Assembly (NCBI RefSeq): GCF_023898315.1
Contig: NC_064621.1
Span: 134,910,521-134,974,520, forward strand
Direction: 5' to 3'
Length of the DNA stretch: 64,000 bases
From: Schistocerca nitens
Lineage: Eukaryota > Arthropoda > Insecta > Orthoptera > Acrididae
Shown: in pieces, positions 9,397-21,364 of the stretch
Layout: the number at the start of each line of letters is the position of its first letter
Numbering within the stretch: position 1 is the stretch's first letter
The notes under the pieces: generated by a model
What the model was told of the DNA's origin: nothing
Seen by the model: only the letters and a program-made list of their open reading frames with translations
The model's database searches: none
Made by a program: the position numbers and the translations under genes

Positions 9397-12300
9397 ACAT
9401 ATGACAGAAATCAGGCAGTTTGGATAGTTTAACTCTTTTTACATACTTAGCGACGATGTCTTTTGTAACTACCTTTTCATGAGTTATGATCATTCTGTGA
9501 CATCACAGTTACTGTTTCTGTTATACACTACATAACCACTTTAAGCTGTATAATCAGACACTTACTGTCATACCCCTAGTCGTGACAGTCTGTCTCGTTT
9601 TTATTCATCACTGCGAAGTCAGTGCGTCGTGTGACCACAGGTGACACCTTCGAGTACGATACCGGACGATGCAAATGCTACCGTTTATACTGATTTGTAA
9701 GATAGACCTTACAGTAGGGACCGTATGTAATGTCATAAAAACTGAAAATGACTAAAATATGACACCACAGCTGCAATTTTTTCAGTTTTCTAAGCGCCCT
9801 GTATGGTATGAAACGGACAGTTTAATTAAGATTCTGTTGTAATGCACAGGTGTTTACTGAAGAACGTCGGTTGTCTTTAATAACAAAAAATTGCCAACAA
9901 ACACTAGAAGACCTGATCTTCTTCAGAAAGTCGTCATGCATCTACCCAGCAACGCGAAATTTTCTTCACTACATTTTCAGGCAAATCAGTGAATGTGGAA
10001 CGTAAGAAACTTGTAGGGAATGCTATACCTACATTATTTGCCGTACTATTTAAGCCACTCACACTTACAGATGTCTACTGGGGCACATTTGTATGAGGCA
10101 ACCGAATATGATTTTATAAACGATGTATGTTCTTTGATAGGCTTTCCATCCCTGACTGTGAAAGACCGCAGAACCAGAGATACTGACTCTGGTCTGCGAT
10201 TATTATAGAGTTGAAGAGCGCTGGACGCTCAGTTATAGGTAGCTGTCTGTGAGAGAAAGATGACAGAGTAGGCAGTTTTTGTGGTGTGCTGTGTGAAGCC
10301 ACCAAGAGTTAGATTAATTTCGATATGTCCATATTGTTGAATTCAGAAGCAGAAGTCTTCATGCAAGCAAGGTAAAGATGTTCAATAAACATGATTTTTG
10401 TTTTTGCCAGTGCATTACTATAGATGAGTTGGCTGATAATTTGTAATTGTTGAGTAACCCCAGAGTGTAAATAAACCGTTTTGATAAAAAGGCTAGCTAG
10501 ATATTTCACTTCGTAATGTTTCTAAGATTTGTTAATACAGCTATATTTAATTTGATGATTTGCATTTATGTTGGATTGATGAAGTTAGATACTTGCTGTT
10601 TAAATCTAATTGTTTGTGAATCAATTGTGAGTAATGTAACTTCAATTGTCAGATGTTTTTGAAAGGACAAACTTACCTAGCAATATAATTTTGCTAAAAA
10701 AATTAGTGTTAGTTATTCACCATAATCAGTACCACCTCTCGGTCCTGGTCCTACATTTTTTTCAAAGAAGTTGGATTTTTCAAAATTTAATTTGTTTGTT
10801 ATGTGCACAGGAATCAAAGTCATCAGTTTTGAACAGGGCCAGAGGACTCAGTGTCTAAGGTTCTGAATGTATTTTGCAGTGACTGTATTTCTTTATTGGT
10901 ACTGCGACTTGCATTGCCCAATCAATTTGTGTAAAGTTTTGCTAACAATAACACAGAGTAAGCGCACCACTTGCTCTTACAACACGCAATTCGAGTTCAG
11001 TAATCATCCCACAGATCAGACATTCATTCAACGTCATCGTGAGGTTTATTATTTCATTTTCTTAAAGAACGTTACAACACGTGCCGAGGGAGAACCGCAT
11101 AGACGTCATAATGAAAAGTCAAAAGCAATAAAACTGTTAACCGACAGAGAAGATGTTAATTTTACTATTCTCGCTACATCTGAGCCACAAACTACAAGAA
11201 TCGTGAAGACATTCGCTTTCGAAGCATAGTTAACTATGTTTACAAAAATAATCGTGTATCAGAAAGTCGAGTGAATTGTAAGAATGGCCGAATCATTAGA
11301 CTCCATAAAATTTTTTTACGTGTTAATGAAAGTAACTATCAAAATAAGAACAGAAAAGTATGCTCTTGATGCATTTACATTCTCTTGCTGTCAGCGAAGT
11401 AAGCTGAACTTATACACTTATTCGAAAGTGTTTCTTCATGAATGAGTTATAGCTTCGTTCATTGTATCAGTGAAATAAGACTGTTTTTGAGTTTATTTCA
11501 CAATAATTAATGCCCCTAGATAATTTACTAATGCATGGAAAGGAAAAATATAACAATTATTTCGTTAATTAAGTAGAAATATAATTAATATAGGATGGTT
11601 ATCCATACGACACATGTGACTATCTGCTTTCTCACCGCTTGGAGCGCTAGCGTCGCTCCAGGTGTCAGACGGTAACGACTTTCACTTCAGAGAACGTCGC
11701 GACTGTGTCTCAAGACCGAAAATAAAACCGGCCAGCCACCTCCAGTCACCTGCAGCCTACTCCAGCAGCATCTACCGAGTGTATAGTGTACTTGAGGAGC
11801 CAACCAGCAGTCAAGCATCAGCAGCTGCAGTTATACAGTAGTTCCACCCCTGAGAGAGATTTCTCAGTTTAAAAAAATCCGAAATGTGGATACTGTATTG
11901 TCAATACACCTCAAATTTTTTCATGAAAAATGTAGAATCCTCAGTTTTATACATTTTCGAACATATGAGAAATCGGACCATACGCTCATTTTCATATCGC
12001 CAAAGTATTGTTACCTGTTTTGTAATTCCCATACAACACTATGACATAGGATATATTGCCTCTAAGTATTTTCTCATCATGTTGAAAAATCTTTTCTTAT
12101 CTGTTATATCCTGCATCACAGGACTAGAATATTTAACTCATTTTTGGCTCATGATGGAGTGCTACGAGCATGCTCTTCCTCTGTCACCGGATGGCTCCTC
12201 ACTTTCCAAAAGTAAACATATGAAATCTCTCGAGCCAATAGCACAGAGAAGTTGCAAATGGAAAGTTTATACTAAGTGGCACGTTATAAATTCGATAATG

Positions 12301-12430
12301 TAACTGATTTTATTATGGTGATCATCTCGCCCTCTGTAGGTTCCATTAGTAGATCTCGGCACAAAGAAAAAACGCGTGATAAATGCTCCAGCTCTTGTAT
12401 CATATCGGTGTTAGTTTCACTCTCACATCC
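9397..12430. other. Unassigned AT-rich DNA
   Basis: No coding homology is recognised. A GC-richer block at about 11640-11850 (ctccagtcacctgcagcc) stands out but has no defined ends. Short reading frames such as 11884-12303 show no domain or family resemblance and are treated as chance. Confidence 0.4.
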
Positions 12431-12849
12431 ACCCACCCGGCGGCACATCATTGATATCTAATTGATGATCCAAATAATTAATTAGATTATGAGAGCCCCT
12501 TTTCATGGTGAGTAAATTTTTTTCCCGCAGTCTGATTATATTTGCCAGATAATCATTACAGACGCTTCCCAGGCGTCTCTGTAGGCATCCCATAGGCTAC
12601 GCAATCACCTCCTCTGATACCAAAATGGGTCGTAGACATCACCAAATACCTGAAGAGATGGAACACTCTTTTCATTCTGTCTCTCAGTGGTCATGCTGTT
12701 GAAAGCAAGTCTCTTAAAATTCCGGTATACCGCCGTCGAACCAATCCTGCTGAGACCTGTCGGTCTATGGGGGGCAGCAGGATTTTCACTATCCCCTCCT
12801 CCTTCATGATGCCTCCACCACTGGACTACATGTGAGCAGCTGTCGCTGG

Positions 12850-13200
12850 GTCATACACCTCCAACGACATATGAGGACTGCACTGCTCCCAGCAGAAAAC
12901 TGACAACTGTTAATGATTCCAGACTCACAAAAGTTCTCCTATCCTTCCCGACAGGACTGGGTGCTAAAATGTTGCTCAGGTAAATATCAGGATGTTGAAC
13001 AATATGTTTTCCCTCATCCTTCCTGCAAACCGAAATATTGTGCAATGTGATTTCGAAATATCCCGGAAGGGCTGACACAGCGAGCAATAACAAAATACAC
13101 GTCTACTGACCACCACATACCAAACAGGTCTGAGACCTAGGTTTCCCTCAGAATACAGCCCTACAGAATCGTTCCTATTGGCTCCCACAACATTTCTGGG
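12850..13200 (-). repeat. Dispersed repeat, inverted copy of 42475-42720
   Basis: The reverse complement of about 12880-13030 matches about 42515-42660 closely. Shared blocks include catattgttcaacatcctg, atttacctgagcaaca and cacccagtcctgt. Similarity continues to about 13190, with a deletion in the other copy. It has no coding capacity. The family is unknown to me and its boundaries are not defined by only two copies. Confidence 0.7.
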
Positions 13201-13379
13201 CAGATGATTAGAGAACTTGAATGGAAATTCCTGGAGGGGAGATGATAATCTTTTTGAGGAACATTATTGAGAACTCACATCAAACTGCCTCAAACATACA
13301 TTTCACGTAAGGAACACAAAGATGAGATATGGGAAATTAGCGTTTCTTGCTACACATATAGGTAGTCTTGCTGTATTAG

Positions 13380-14830
13380 TCAGTGGGTGTATTGGGGCAA
13401 GGGGGCCCCTGATCCACTCTGCATTGTTGCCAGATGTATCCAAGATGGCGACGATGATGTCATCCAGTATGGCGGTGTGTAGACTTGGCAACAGTGCATG
13501 ACATCATCCAAGATGGTTGATTTTGGCGCAAAGTTTAAATTTTGGCGGGAAGATAGGTCAGTTGGGCTACCTCCACTAACCTAACCCCATCACCCAGAAA
13601 ATGGCGGGAAGTTCAAATTCCATCAGGATAATGCAGCCTATACTAACTTAAGAAATATGGTGGGAAGATAGGTCAATTGGTGTACATCCACTAACCTAAG
13701 TCATCCAACTGCCATCTCTTCCTAGGGATTGGTGGGAATTCTGAATTTTGGATGGAAGATAGGTCAATAGGCTATCTCTACTAACCTAAGAAAATGGCAT
13801 GAAAGAAAGGGCACTTGGGCTACCTCCACTAACCTAAGTCACCCGACCGCCACCTCATCCTAGGAAATAGCTGGGAGTGGACTTGACCTGTGCTAGACAT
13901 AAGTCTTTATTATTTTGTATGCACTACCACCATCCTGTGTAGTCGCCATGGGGTTCTGAGTCCAACTGACCTAGTATACAGTACTGCCACCAGAGGGCAC
14001 TGTCATCTGTTCTGTGCTTTAATCCCATATGGCGGTCTGGGGTGGGGGGGGGGGAAATTGTGGGAGACAGTGTGTTCACCTAGTTCAGGACCTAGTACAC
14101 AGTATTGCCACCAGAGAGTGCTATCGTCCATTCTGTGATGTAACCCAAGACGGTGGAGGGAAAATGGCAGGAAACAGTGTGGTTGCCACAAGGTCTGGAC
14201 CTATTACACAATAATGTCACCAGAGGGTGCTGTCGTCTGTTCTGTGACATAACTCAAAATGACTGCCTGGAGGAGAAAATGACTCAGCCTGCGCTGGGCT
14301 GCCGGAGAAAGGAAGGAGTGTACTTTATTTATTTTGAAAGGCAGTGTATATATCACACTGATACAAAACACATGATCTGATATGCTTGGGGTCACGCCAC
14401 ACAGCCCACAAACCTTTTAACTACTCCTAAATGATGCAGTACAAACAAATCCTAAATTACTGCAGTAATTTGAGTGCAGACATGCAAAGTTCTCCTAAAT
14501 AATGCAGTACACTGATGTGCAGACATGAAACCAACTCGTAAACTGTCCAAATAATCCATAGGAGAGCGTACAGACCTGCTTGCAAAATAATGCAACAGAC
14601 ACGCAAACAACGTTGAGGCATGCTGCGGCTCGTGTTGGTGCTGTTTGTAGGTTTGCCCCTCTGTTGGAGGCCAGACGGTATCGTTTAGTTGGCATGGTTG
14701 CGATTGTTTATCTATTTCTCATGTTGACTGGCGCCACTCGGTTTCGCAAACGTTGGCTGTCCCCTAGTGTCAGCAGCGGCAGTTATCAATATATAGTAAT
14801 TTTTGCCCTATTTTTGGGGCATTGTCATTG
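13380..14830 (+). repeat. Dispersed repeat with internal minisatellite, inverted relative to 34400-35760
   Basis: Two internally repetitive parts are visible. From about 13540-13880 there are degenerate units containing ggctacctccactaacctaa. From about 13960-14265 there are three units of roughly 90-120 bp built on cctagtacacagtattgcca and gtgctgtcgtctgttctgtga. The downstream part (about 14300-14600) matches the reverse complement of about 34600-34930 at high identity (atcacactgatacaaaacac, atgcttggggtca). It is non-coding, and the type of element is not clear. Confidence 0.75.
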
Positions 14831-15830
14831 ATTTTCTGGGTTATTTGAGCGGGCAAGTTCGGTTGGGGACTCAGGACGAGCCAGGTCCGCGCAGTTCGAG
14901 AACACTCCTGGACTGCTGACAGCACACATGGACTGCCAGATGGAGGGGCTGTGGTGAAGAAGGTGCACGACCTCGCCGTAAACCGGATCCAACAAGCTTT
15001 AAGATGAGTTCATTTCAATCCAAGTAGAGAAACCTCCACCACTGTGGTATCTCGCGATTCTCCAGTGAGTTGGGTTCTTGTCGCTGCTTGTATTGTCGCC
15101 AAGGTGAAGAGCAGCGAGTGCTTGGGGAAGGCGGATCTAATTAGCTTTCCTCGACCTCTTCTAACCATTTACTGTGTTCAACTTGTTATAATTTGTTAAG
15201 TTCAACCAGCAGTAATACTTCTTGCTTGGTGGCCTCTAACGACCCAGTTACCTGCCCTGGGGGTAAGTGTATGTAACGGCAGTGTGCGTTTCCTCGCCTT
15301 GCCGCTGCTGTCCAGTAAGGCATGCAGTTTTGACAGCTTTCTTGACTGAAGGAAGGGTTGGTGATTCTTGTACTCTGGTGGTAGCTATTCCTTTCTCGTT
15401 CCGGGCACTCTAAGCGCGGTATTCTGGGGACGTAGTGCTTTGGCATATTGTTCCATCATTGCACTTGTTTTATCAGACACCAGGTAGCTTCAACAAGATT
15501 ATCATTAGTTATTGGTTAGACAGCCACTAGTTTGAGGGAAATGAATGCAACTCTTGGTTGCCTATCTCATCGCTTGCAAAAGTGTTTGTTGACAGACCTT
15601 CTCAGGGGTCGATTAATGGAGCACTGTCTGTGGCCCCTTGGTTCTTGTAAGACATGTATTTTCTAAAAGGAGGTGTGATGACAAGTAGTTCAGTGTAACA
15701 CTCGAGCAGTACACGCCTTTGCGGGTACAATCTGCCTCAGTACCCTTATAGGAACTTATGTAGTGGTCCTTGTGTTTTATTATTGTATTATTTATTACAA
15801 TACCTTGTAATGCCTACATTAAAGGTTATA
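14831..15830. other. Unassigned DNA upstream of a mariner insertion
   Basis: No coding homology is visible. Sequence here and after the mariner (17175-17810) may belong to one older retroelement, since the latter ends near an AATAAA at about 17778. I found no LTR pair to prove it. Confidence 0.3.
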
Positions 15831-15832
15831 TA

Positions 15833-17172
15833 CGAGGGCAATTCAATAAGTAATGCAACACATTTTTTTTCTGAAACAGGGGTTGTTTTATTCAGCATTG
15901 AAATACACCAGGTTATTCCCCAATCTTTTAGCTACACAACACTATTTTTCAACGTAATCTCCATTCAATGCTACGGCCTTACGCCACCTTGAAATGAGGG
16001 CCTGTATGCCTGCACGGTACCATTCCACTGGTCGATGTCGGAGCCAACGTCGTACTGCATCAATAACTTCTTCATCATCCGCGTAGTGCCTCCCACGGAT
16101 TGCGTCCTTCATTGGGCCAAACATATGGAAATCCGACGGTGCGAGATCGGGGCTGTATGGTGCATGAGGAAGAACAGTCCACTGAAGTTTTGTGAGCTCC
16201 TCTCGGGTGCGAAGACTTGTGTGAGGTCTTGCGTTGTCATGAAGAAGGAGAAGTTCGTTCAGATTTTTGTGCCTACGAACACGCTGAAGTCGTTTCTTCA
16301 ATTTCTGAAGAGTAGCACAATACACTTCAGAGTTGATCGTTTGACCATGGGGAAGGACATCGAACAGAATAACCCCTTCAGCGTCCCAGAAGACTGTAAC
16401 CATGACTTTACCGGCTGAGGGTATGGCTTTAAACTTTTTCTTGGTAGGGGAGTGGGTGTGGCGCCACTCCATTGATTGCCGTTTTGTTTCAGGTTCGAAG
16501 TGATGAACCCATGTTTCATCGCCTGTAACAAACTTTGACAAGAAATTGTCACCCTCAGCCACATGACGAGCAAGCAATTCTGCACAGATGGTTCTCCTTT
16601 GCTCTTTATGGTGTTCGGTTAGACAACGAGGGACCCAGCGGGAACAAACCTTTGAATATCCCAACTGGTGAACAATTGTGACAGCACTACCAACAGAGAT
16701 GTCAAGCTGAGCACTGAGTTGTTTGATGGTGATCCGTCGATCATCTCGAACGAGTGTGTTCGCACGCTCCGCCATTGCAGGAGTCACAGCTGTGCACGGC
16801 CGGCCCGCACGCGGGAGATCAGACAGTCTTGCTTGACCTTGCGGCGATGATGACACACGCTTTGCCCAACGACTCACCGTGCTTTTGTCCACTGCCAGAT
16901 CACCGTAGACATTCTGCAAGCGCCTATGAATATCTGAGATGCCCTGGTTTTCCGCCAAAAGAAACTCGATCACTGCCCGTTGTTTGCAACGCACATCCGT
17001 TACAGACGCCATTTTAACAGCTCCGTACAGCGCTGCCACCTGTCGGAAGTCAATGAAACTATACGAGACGAAGTGGGAATGTTTGAAAATATTCCACAAG
17101 AAATTTCCGGTTTTTTCAACCAAAATTGGCCGAGAAAAAAAATGTGTTGCATTACTTATTGAACTGCCCTCG
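15833..17172 (-). mobile_element. mariner element, complete, copy 1
   Basis: The 1340-bp element has inverted ends beginning cgagggcaattcaataagta at the left and, inverted, cgagggcagttcaataagta at the right. TA dinucleotides at 15831-15832 and 17173-17174 form the usual mariner target duplication. A second copy at 54213-55554 is nearly identical and in the same orientation. Ends and ORF are both intact, so the insertion is recent. Confidence 0.95.
15942..17012 (-). CDS. mariner transposase, 356 aa, apparently intact
   Basis: This is a DD34D transposase that cuts and pastes its own element at TA sites. The N-terminal half is a paired helix-turn-helix region (about residues 1-110). Catalytic aspartates are visible at about 165 (GDETW), 259 (HDNARPH) and 294 (SPDLAPSDFH), with exactly 34 residues between the last two, as in mariner. 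The WVPRCLTEHHKEQR segment is the conserved interdomain region. An upstream in-frame ATG at 17123 would add 37 residues, but the start at 17012 (MASVTDVR) gives the usual family length and follows typical 5' leader sequence. Compared with copy 2 there are only six amino-acid differences over the longer frame. Confidence 0.93.
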   Translation of the reverse strand: MASVTDVRCKQRAVIEFLLAENQGISDIHRRLQNVYGDLAVDKSTVSRWAKRVSSSPQGQARLSDLPRAGRPCTAVTPAMAERANTLVRDDRRITIKQLSAQLDISVGSAVTIVHQLGYSKVCSRWVPRCLTEHHKEQRRTICAELLARHVAEGDNFLSKFVTGDETWVHHFEPETKRQSMEWRHTHSPTKKKFKAIPSAGKVMVTVFWDAEGVILFDVLPHGQTINSEVYCATLQKLKKRLQRVRRHKNLNELLLLHDNARPHTSLRTREELTKLQWTVLPHAPYSPDLAPSDFHMFGPMKDAIRGRHYADDEEVIDAVRRWLRHRPVEWYRAGIQALISRWRKAVALNGDYVEK

Positions 17173-17174
17173 TA

Positions 17175-19250
17175 TGTTTAGTTAATAGTTCTGGTAGCCT
17201 TTTGGAATAAATCTTACAGTGTAGTGTTCAGTGGATGTTAAGGTTTGTGTTACAAAGTTTACCATCATCTTATTGCACCCACTTGGCGATCAATTGTTTG
17301 TTTTTTTAATTAACCTCTGCTATCGTATTTGTTGCTTTAGAGCAGGTTTCTAAATTTTTTATATTATTGTCGTTCTGGGCGTGTAAGGCCTTCAGCTTTG
17401 ATAGTGGTCATTTGCCTCCGAATTCTAATTTGGTACTTGTATTTTATCAGTAAGTCTTAAAACCTTATTTACTGCCATTCCTGGCACCTGATGCGTTCTG
17501 CTGTGTTTGTGGTAACTAACCTTTAGTATTTCAGTACCTGTAAGTTTTAAATTGCAGCGAGTTCTTAAACAATTCTTAATTTATTGCCATTCCCTGCGTG
17601 TAAGGCCTTCTGCCCAGATCACAGTGGCTTGCCTTTAAAACATCATCTGCCGTATTTAATGGTGATTTGCTAAACTGTAACTCACTGAAATCACTATTAT
17701 TTACACAGTTGTTTATTCCTTCATTAATAACATGTGGTATTTTTATTTATTGTTGAGCGTGAAACTACTGGTTCAAAATAAATTGTGTGTAACTGTAAAA
17801 GGCAACCATTAGTAATGATTACGGCCCCACCCACAATCGTAACCGAATCCTGCCATAGACATACAGATAACAGAGCAAACGTTCTGCAATGTGGAAGTGA
17901 CTGGACACAATCGAGTACAGTGCTACATCTCCCAATCAGTGCATTTGGGATAGGTGTTGGTTGCTGTGCTACATTTACAGGTAATTTTAAAACACAGAAC
18001 GAGAGGTTATGCCATTATCGCATGGACCGATCTGACATTAAATCGATAGAATTCGCGAAAAATGACGAGGAAATAGGTATAAATTAACCGAATGTACACA
18101 GAAATGTGGGGAAATTGAGGAAGTACTTGCGTATCTTCTGGTTCGTGCAGAACACTTTGTACATGGGAACAAGTTTGTGGAAGCAAGAGGAATCCAAGGA
18201 AACTTCCACATGGAAGTGAAGGGAGTCAGGCAAACAGTCAATTTTTCTTCGTCCAGGCAGCATTATACTGTACGTCTTTTGAGGTACAAGTGATACATGT
18301 GAGTTGACTACTGTATTTGACGCTCTTCAGGAAGGCAGAGAACCACCTGCCTAAACTTGCATGCATCTGCGTTAAAGGATACCAGAGAGTGATCAGGGTG
18401 ATCGATTGAGATGGAGCTGTAACGAGGTACAATTTAATGGTGGACTGATAATGCATTCTAGGGAGGGAGAAGTTGCTGGAGGTCAATTTTTCTACTGTTC
18501 TGTCACAATGCATCAGTCGCGTGACATAGCTTGCGCTCTACTCATATATAGACATGTATTCTGTAGGTGGTTTAAAGCTCTGTCTACTTGCGATCGTTAG
18601 CCGTAAGCATGTCGGTCATCAGAAGACTTCCATCTCATGTGTGATGAAACGTGACACATTCCTCTAAATGACCTATGATTTATTCGATGTACTCCATCCC
18701 CCTGTCGCATCTTAGGTGTAAAATCAAGACTTCAGCTTCATAACTTAGTTAGTGATATGTGCTTGTGAGGCACTGCAATCCCCGTATATACATTTACCTG
18801 ACAGATGTGCTGTTTACAGCGTTAGTGGCGGAATGACTTGTAATTTTCACATGTCGGATGCTGCTGCTATGCGTTATCCGTTTTCTTGTAAGAGGTATTA
18901 GCCATTACTAATGATTATTTTATATAGGGCTGAGGCAGGCATACCATAATTTCTGAACCGTGATTGGATGTGAACAGTGGACGCTATACATCTCCGGAAA
19001 GCTATATTGTGCTCGTATCACACACACAGAGCCGATGTTTTAAGGTATTAGTTTTTTCGTTTTACGCTTCAGTAACATAGTTTATCGTAGAGAAACCGGG
19101 AAGAAGGATGTATGTCCTGCTCTTGAAATGTATTTCTTACACTGGAATATTAACAGCGCTACATTCCGTACGACTGTGAGGTTGGAAACGCAAGCCATCT
19201 AACATTATAGCCCGTTTTAAGTGCACAACGTTGTAGCCTTAGGTGTGCGT
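17175..19250. other. Unassigned AT-rich DNA
   Basis: There is no coding homology. The motif gtgtaaggccttc occurs twice, near 17381 and 17598, as a weak direct repeat. The frame 17785-18087 has no family resemblance. An AATAAA near 17778 could be an old retroelement polyadenylation signal. Confidence 0.35.
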
Positions 19251-19569
19251 GTGTTTCTACATCTACATCTACATCCATACTCCGCACGTCACCTGACGGT
19301 CTGTGGTGGAGGGTACGTTGAGTACTTCTATCGGTTCTCCCTTCTATTCCAGTCTCGTATTGTTTATGGAAAGAAAGATTGTCGGTATGCCTCTGTGTGG
19401 GCTCTGATCTCTCTGATTTTATCCTCATGGTCTCTTTGCGAGATACACGTAGGAGGGAGTAATATACTGCTTGACCCTTCGGTGAAGGTATGTTCTCGAA
19501 ACTTCAACAAAAGCCTGTACCGAGGTACTGAGCGTCTCTCTTGCAGAGTCTTCCACTGGAGTTTATCTA

Positions 19570-20889
19570 CGAGGAGTGGCTAGAAAAAAACCGGACTAGT
19601 ACTGGTGAAACAATAAAACGAATGCAATAAGGCTGAAAGTCGCGTGGCCTGTCACGTGACTCTCGCTCCGCCTACTGCTCGAGTTTCATCTGCCTCCTGC
19701 ACTCAGTCTGCCCGTGGCGTCTGTTTTAAGTAGTTGACGTTTTGTCTGTGCGTCGGAAAATGTTGAGTGTACAGAAAGAACAGCGTGTTAACATCAAATT
19801 TTGTTTCAAACTAGGAAAATCTGCAAGTGAAACGTTTGTAATGTTACAACAAGTGTACGGCGATGATTGTTTATCGCGAACACAAGTGTTTGAGTGGTTT
19901 AAACGATTTAAAGATGGCCGCGAAGACACCAGTGATGACACTCGCACTGGCAGACCATTGTCAGCAAAAACTGATGCAAACATTGAAAAAATCGGTAAAC
20001 TTGTTCGACAAGATCGCCGTTTAACAATCAGAGCAGTGTCTGAGTTAACAGGAGTTGACAAGGAAAGTGTTAGGCAGATTCTTCATGAAAGTTTCAACAT
20101 GAACAAAGTGTGTTCAAAAATGGTTCCAAAGTGTCTCACAATTGAACAGAAGGAACGCCGAAGAATGATTTGTTCTGACATCCTGGAAAACATTGAAAGT
20201 GATCCCACCTTCTTACGAAATGTTATTACTTGCGATGAATCGTGGTTTTTTACTTACGATCCCGAAAATAAACGCCAATCGATGCATTGGAAAACTCCTG
20301 GTTCTCCACGACAAAAAAAAAGCACGAATGTCAAAATCGAAATTCAAGGCAATGATGATTGTTTTTTTGACATCAAAGGGATTGTGCACATTGATTGGGT
20401 ACCAGAGGGACAAACAGTGAATCAGCATTACTACATTAGCGTCCTGGCTACCCTACGTGAGCGAGTACGGAGAAAACGGAACGATTTGTGGAGAAAAAAG
20501 TCATGGATCCTTCACCAAGACAATGCCCCAGCTCACAGTGCGTTGTCAGTGAAGACGTTTTTGGCAAAACACAACATTCCCATCTTAGATCATCCACCCT
20601 ACTCACCTGATTTGGCCCCCTGTGACTTTTTTCTTTTCCCTAAAGTCAAGTCAGCTTTGAAAGGAACTAGATTTGAGACTGTTGAAGCAGTAAAAGAAAA
20701 AGCGACGGAAGTAATGTATGGACTTACCGAAAATGATCTGCAGCATTGCTATGAACAGTGGAAAATTCGTATGGAGCGGTGTAGAGACCGAGGAGGAGAG
20801 TACATTGAAGGAGATAACATGAAATTTTAAATAATTATAAATAAATGTTTTTTCCAGCATCAGTCCGGTTTTTTTCTAGCCGCACCTCG
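19570..20889 (+). mobile_element. mariner element of a second type, complete ends
   Basis: The 1320-bp element has inverted termini cgaggagtggctagaaaaaa and, inverted at the right, cgaggtgcggctagaaaaaa. It is flanked by TA at 19568-19569 and 20890-20891. It lies inside the minus-strand LINE and is therefore younger than it. Its ends and protein differ from the mariner pair at 15833 and 54213, so two separate mariner lineages have been active here. Confidence 0.94.
19742..20830 (+). CDS. mariner transposase, 362 aa, open but locally frameshifted
   Basis: This is a DD34D transposase with aspartates at about residue 165 (TCDESWFF), 260 (HQDNAPAH) and 295 (SPDLAPCDFF), again with 34 residues between the last two. 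The frame is open throughout, but a short stretch (about residues 194-207) reads unlike mariner proteins. The expected family sequence appears in another frame between a nine-A run at 20313-20321 and a seven-T run at 20362-20368. This suggests one inserted A compensated by one deleted T. The altered stretch lies between the first and second catalytic aspartates, so function is doubtful. A second possible start is the ATG at residue 7 (19760). Confidence 0.85.
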   Translation: MSVRRKMLSVQKEQRVNIKFCFKLGKSASETFVMLQQVYGDDCLSRTQVFEWFKRFKDGREDTSDDTRTGRPLSAKTDANIEKIGKLVRQDRRLTIRAVSELTGVDKESVRQILHESFNMNKVCSKMVPKCLTIEQKERRRMICSDILENIESDPTFLRNVITCDESWFFTYDPENKRQSMHWKTPGSPRQKKSTNVKIEIQGNDDCFFDIKGIVHIDWVPEGQTVNQHYYISVLATLRERVRRKRNDLWRKKSWILHQDNAPAHSALSVKTFLAKHNIPILDHPPYSPDLAPCDFFLFPKVKSALKGTRFETVEAVKEKATEVMYGLTENDLQHCYEQWKIRMERCRDRGGEYIEGDNMKF

Positions 20890-21364
20890 TATCATCTCCG
20901 TAACGCTTTCTTGATTACTAAATGATCCTGTGACGAAGCGAGCTGCTCTCCGTTGGATCTTCTCTGTCTCTTCTAACAACCCCATCTCATACGTATCCCA
21001 CACCGGTGAGCAGTATTCAAGCTGTGGGCGAACAAGTGCACTGTAATCTACTTCCTTTGTTATCGGACTGCATTTCCTTAGGATCCTTCCAATGAATCTC
21101 AGTCTGGCATCTACTTTACCGACGATTAATTTTATATGGTCATTACATTTCAAATCACTCCTAATGCCTACTTCCAGATAATTTATGGCATTAACTGCTT
21201 CCAGTTGCTGACCTGATATATGGTAGCTAAATGATAAGGGATCTTTCTTTCTATGTATTCGCAGAACATTACACTTGTCTACATTGATATTCAATTGATA
21301 TTCCCTGCACCATGCGTCAGTTCGCTGCAGATCATCCTGCATTGCAGTTTTTGTTTTCTCTTAC

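Larger units (their letters stand above)
19300..21342 (-). pseudogene. LINE ORF2 C-terminal part, interrupted
   Basis: The thumb-like and C-terminal region of a non-LTR reverse transcriptase is readable. Over 20893-21342 it contains LNINVDKCNVLRIHRK, RLRFIGRILRKCSP and RPQLEYCSPVWDTYE, then IQRRAARFV. It resumes at 19569 after the mariner with LQWKTLQERR and, near the end, FF then RDWN. The reverse-transcriptase catalytic motifs are absent because of 5' truncation, and there are stops near 19370 and 19340. It is non-functional. Confidence 0.83.
19252..21350 (-). mobile_element. LINE 3' fragment ending in (CATCTA)n, split by a mariner
   Basis: Minus-strand LINE related to the one at 6130-9396. 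Its natural 3' end is the ctacat repeat at about 19257-19275. The 5' boundary near 21350 is inside the reverse transcriptase, so the copy is 5'-truncated. The mariner at 19570-20889 sits within the C-terminal coding part. Confidence 0.85.
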
